Shown here: piece after piece, positions 6,981 to 8,926 of the stretch
Layout of the letters: every line of letters begins with the position of its first letter
How positions within the stretch are numbered: the stretch's first letter is position 1
DNA from: Gammaproteobacteria bacterium
Lineage (GTDB): Bacteria; Pseudomonadota; Gammaproteobacteria; Chromatiales; Chromatiaceae
NCBI GenBank assembly: GCA_024277555.1
Contig: JAJRUY010000079.1
Coordinates: forward strand, 1-8,926
Direction: 5' to 3'
Length of the DNA stretch: 8,926 nt
Position numbers and translations under genes: made by a program
Notes under the pieces: generated by a model
The model's database searches: none
Seen by the model: the letters and a program-made list of their open reading frames with translations, nothing else
What the model was told of the DNA's origin: nothing

Positions 6981-7608
6981 AACCGTCCTCTTTCCATCCC
7001 AGGCGCAGTTTTTTCACCTTGCCGGAAGTCAGCGCAACCTCCTGATGGGTGGTCAGAACCACCATGCCACCCCGAGCCACATGTTCGGCCAGCACTGCTT
7101 CCAGCAGCGCCACCGCCGCCACATCCAGCCCCACGAACGGCTCATCCAGAATCCACAAGGGCGCCTCGCTGAGCAGCAGCCGCGCCAGCGCCACCCGTTT
7201 TTGCTGCCCCTGGGACAGCACTCTGGCTGGCAGATCTTCATGGCCACGCAAGCCCATCTGCTCCAGCACTTTCCAGGCTTCGTCTTCCTTCACCGGCACA
7301 CCGGCCAGGCGGCAGGCAACCAGCAGGTTTTCCACACCGGTGAGATCATCCTTGAGTCCGTTCTTGTGTCCCAGGTACAGCAGTTCCGCTGCATACTCGT
7401 CCCGCTGCTTGCGTATCGGCAGGTCTTTCCAGCGCACCTCGCCATCCGTGGGCGCAACCAGCCCGCACAAGGTACGCATGAGGGTGGTCTTGCCACTGCC
7501 ATTGTGGCCATACAGATACAGCAATTCTCCTTCACCCACGGTAAAGCCGATCCCGGAAAACAGGCATCTATCCCCACGAGTGCATTGCAGATTGACCACT
7601 TCGAGCAT
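6973..7608 (-). CDS. ccmA: ABC transporter ATPase CcmA
   Basis: CcmA is the cytoplasmic ATPase of the CcmABCD haem-handling complex. From the ATG at 7606-7608 the protein has 211 residues, the family's usual length. It shows the Walker A GHNGSGKTT (34-42), a Q-loop region, the signature LSQGQQKRVALARL (from 131), the Walker B LWILDEP (151-157) and the H-loop TTHQ (H188). The frame is open upstream to a TTG at 7650, but the added 14 residues are not CcmA-like and ATG is the better start; AGG lies about 11 bases upstream. It is the first gene of the ccm block, and its 3' end overlaps ccmB by 8 bases. Confidence 0.94.
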   Translation of the reverse strand: MLEVVNLQCTRGDRCLFSGIGFTVGEGELLYLYGHNGSGKTTLMRTLCGLVAPTDGEVRWKDLPIRKQRDEYAAELLYLGHKNGLKDDLTGVENLLVACRLAGVPVKEDEAWKVLEQMGLRGHEDLPARVLSQGQQKRVALARLLLSEAPLWILDEPFVGLDVAAVALLEAVLAEHVARGGMVVLTTHQEVALTSGKVKKLRLGWKEDGCV

Positions 7609-7835
7609 GAAAAATGTTACCTGATTTCCCTTTTTATCCTGTGGATTCAAGCATTAGCTATTAACTGGAGGTGGGAATATTACAGGGAATTGGCACAAAT
7701 TGCTCGCCATCTGCGCCAAATAGAACAGGGGACGGGGACAACGGCAAAACAACTGGAAATACCGTTGGAATCCAGGGGCTGGATTCACGCACACGATCAG
7801 GCTCTGACCACGGGTTTTGTGATTTGTATTTTCTG
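7609..7835 (-). other. Leader region between the ankyrin gene and ccmA
   Basis: These 227 bases hold no convincing gene on either strand. They presumably carry the end of the ankyrin transcript or a promoter for ccmA, unless transcription simply reads through. On the minus strand TAATAT occurs near 7680 as a possible -10, with GAGCAA 17 bases upstream as a poor -35, so the promoter is not well supported. An imperfect dyad AATTTGTGCCAATT lies just upstream of it. A hairpin at 7768-7786 is listed separately. The phrase CAGGGGACGGGGACA (plus strand, about 7725-7739) looks like debris of a repeated element. I see no FNR box. Confidence 0.4.
7768..7786. repeat. Perfect 8-base hairpin in the ccmA leader
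   Basis: GAATCCAG at 7768-7775 is the exact reverse complement of CTGGATTC at 7779-7786, with GGG between. It lies about 50 bases past the ankyrin stop. Neither strand has a T-run after the stem, so it is at best a weak terminator; it may instead stabilise the 3' end of the ankyrin message or be a protein-binding dyad. Confidence 0.45.
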
Positions 7836-8843
7836 CTAATGCAAAAGGCTTGTGTGTTGCCTGGCATGTTCCAGAAGAATATCCAGGCTTTTATAGTCAC
7901 GCAACCCACTGGCAATATCCATGGCGGTCTTGCCTGCGCTGTTTTTCAAGGATGTATCCGCGCCTCTGGCCAGCAGCAACTTAACCACCTCTGGCTTACG
8001 AACATCAACCGCTTCCATAAGCGCCGTAGTGCCTTCCTGATCCTGCGCATTGATATCCGCCCCCTGCTGCAGCAAATACACAATCACTTCGGGATTGCCG
8101 CTGCCAACTGCCCAAATCAACGCTGTCGCACCATCCTTGGAGCGTGCATGGATATCCGCACCAGCCTCCACCAGAGTCTTTACCAGATCCAGACCCTGAT
8201 TGGCGGCTACGGCGTGCATCAATGCCGTCTTGCCTTTTTTATCCATCAGATCGACCCTGGCGCCATATTTGAGGAGAAGATTTACAACATCGCCATGTCC
8301 ATGCGCCGCCGCCAGCATCAAGGGAGTACGCCCTTCCCGATCCCGGTCATCAGGATCAGCACCACGGTGCAACAGCTGCTCCACTATATTCGCCAATCCA
8401 TACCGGGCCGCCAACAACAGCGCCGTTGCGCCAGAATGGGTTCGCGCCCCAAGATCCGCACCACGCTCGATCAGCAGAGCCGTTACTTCCGGTGAGCCGT
8501 TTTCCGCCGCCAGAGTCAAGGCGGTACAATCGGCAACGGTTTTACGATTGATGTCCGCCCCATGCGCCAGCAGCCTGGAAACCGCACGCAGGTTGCCGTT
8601 CTCCGCCGCCATCATCAGCGCCGTTTTGCCGTATTTGTTGGCGCTGTTTACATCCGCGCCCTGCTTGAGCAGTTTTTCTATCGCCTCCACGTCACCGACA
8701 ACAGCCGATAACCGCAGCTCTTTGTCCAGAACGGTTTCGCCAGCCGACAGCGTAGATGAAAACAGCAGCAGGCATCCCAGAAGCATCCCTAAATTCACCA
8801 ATAACTCCTTTTGGAGTTTCATCATCTGTCTACTTGAAAACAT
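7836..8843 (-). CDS. Exported ankyrin-repeat protein
   Basis: The protein has about 335 residues from the ATG at 8841-8843. After a signal-like N-terminus (basic residues, then LLVNLGMLLGCLLLFSSTLSA, likely cut before GET), nearly the whole chain is ankyrin repeats. About nine units can be counted from residue 40 to 330, seven of them full GxTALxxAAxxGxxEVVxLLLxxGADxN units, with divergent caps at both ends. Ankyrin repeats bind other proteins and have no enzymatic role, so the partner is unknown; the signal points to the periplasm. The start is uncertain. ATG at 8843, 8825 or 8822 all keep the basic n-region, while a GTG at 8796-8798 has the best Shine-Dalgarno (AAGGAG, 6 bases away) but would lose the lysines. 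The gene begins about 5 bases after the cytochrome stop, so the two are probably cotranscribed. Confidence 0.85.
   Translation of the reverse strand: MFSSRQMMKLQKELLVNLGMLLGCLLLFSSTLSAGETVLDKELRLSAVVGDVEAIEKLLKQGADVNSANKYGKTALMMAAENGNLRAVSRLLAHGADINRKTVADCTALTLAAENGSPEVTALLIERGADLGARTHSGATALLLAARYGLANIVEQLLHRGADPDDRDREGRTPLMLAAAHGHGDVVNLLLKYGARVDLMDKKGKTALMHAVAANQGLDLVKTLVEAGADIHARSKDGATALIWAVGSGNPEVIVYLLQQGADINAQDQEGTTALMEAVDVRKPEVVKLLLARGADTSLKNSAGKTAMDIASGLRDYKSLDILLEHARQHTSLLH
8803..8818 (-). promoter_or_regulatory. Hairpin covering a Shine-Dalgarno inside the start region of the ankyrin gene
   Basis: On the minus strand AACTCC and GGAGTT form a perfect 6-base stem around an AAAA loop. 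The 3' arm overlaps the AAGGAG (8805-8810) that stands 6 bases before the GTG at 8796-8798. If translation starts at that GTG, the stem would hide its ribosome binding site. If it starts at an upstream ATG, the hairpin is merely within the coding region. Confidence 0.35.
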
Positions 8844-8848
8844 ACTCG

Positions 8849-8926
8849 TCAACCCTGTCCGGATGCCTCTTCAACTTCCGGCTCATCCGGCTCTTCGTGG
8901 GCAATGCCCTTGTGACAGTCGATACA
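8849..8926 (-). CDS. 3' end of a NapC/NirT-family multihaem cytochrome c
   Basis: Only the last 25 residues and the TGA (8849-8851) are present. They begin with CIDCHKGIAH, a CxxCH c-haem attachment site followed by the KGIAH sequence that marks the last haem of NapC/NirT/TorC-type quinol-oxidising cytochromes. An acidic tail follows (EEPDEPEVEEASGQG). Such proteins are membrane-anchored, oxidise quinol and pass electrons to periplasmic reductases such as nitrate reductase NapAB. Which member it is cannot be told from this piece. The haem site requires the Ccm system encoded next door, and nap genes beside ccm genes are known in E. coli. Confidence 0.85.
   Translation of the reverse strand, partial: CIDCHKGIAHEEPDEPEVEEASGQG

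Noticed and set aside
7609..7650. Upstream TTG start for ccmA
   Set aside because: TTG is a rare start, the extra 14 residues are not seen in CcmA proteins, and the ATG at 7608 gives the usual length.
6787..7839. 350-codon plus-strand frame
   Set aside because: It runs antisense to ccmB, ccmA and the leader; the minus-strand frames have clear family motifs and this one has none.
7671..8495. 274-codon plus-strand frame from a GTG with GGAG nearby
   Set aside because: It is the antisense shadow of the ankyrin gene, and the GGAG abuts the GTG with no usable spacing.
8760..8825. Lipoprotein signal (LLGC) in the ankyrin protein
   Set aside because: The Cys is followed by more hydrophobic residues (LLLFSSTLSA), so it lies inside the hydrophobic core; an ordinary signal peptide cut after LSA fits better.

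Overview
This window is most likely from a gammaproteobacterium that respires with c-type cytochromes. The support is a complete System I cytochrome c maturation operon with separate ccmH and ccmI genes (fused in E. coli, separate in Pseudomonas-like and Shewanella-like bacteria). Just upstream is the 3' end of a NapC/NirT-type multihaem cytochrome, echoing the nap-ccm linkage known from enteric bacteria. The DNA is moderately GC-rich and the genes are tightly packed. The exact genus cannot be told from the window.

Layout. All recognisable genes except the one cut at the left edge are on the minus strand and read from right to left. At the right edge (8849-8926) is the last part of a NapC/NirT-family cytochrome, ending in a CxxCH haem site. 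It runs almost directly into an exported ankyrin-repeat protein (7836-8843). A leader of about 230 bases follows, and then ccmA, ccmB, an unidentified small ORF, ccmC, ccmD, ccmE, ccmF, ccmG, ccmH and ccmI. Most junctions in the ccm block overlap by a few bases, and five share an ATGA stop/start, so the block looks like one translationally coupled transcript. At the left edge (1-110) the 3' end of an unidentified plus-strand gene converges on ccmI. The space between them is filled almost completely by a 286-base nested palindrome.

How the genes work together. CcmA and CcmB form the ABC transporter-like part that, with CcmC and CcmD, loads haem onto the periplasmic chaperone CcmE and releases it. 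CcmG (thioredoxin-like) and CcmH keep the CxxCH cysteines of apocytochrome reduced. CcmI holds the apocytochrome, and CcmF with CcmH/CcmI attaches the haem covalently. The NapC-like cytochrome upstream is a natural client of this machinery.

The least ordinary parts are the 286-base palindrome between the convergent genes, the 77-codon ORF inserted between ccmB and ccmC and coupled to ccmC by ATGA, and the exported ankyrin protein between the cytochrome gene and ccmA.
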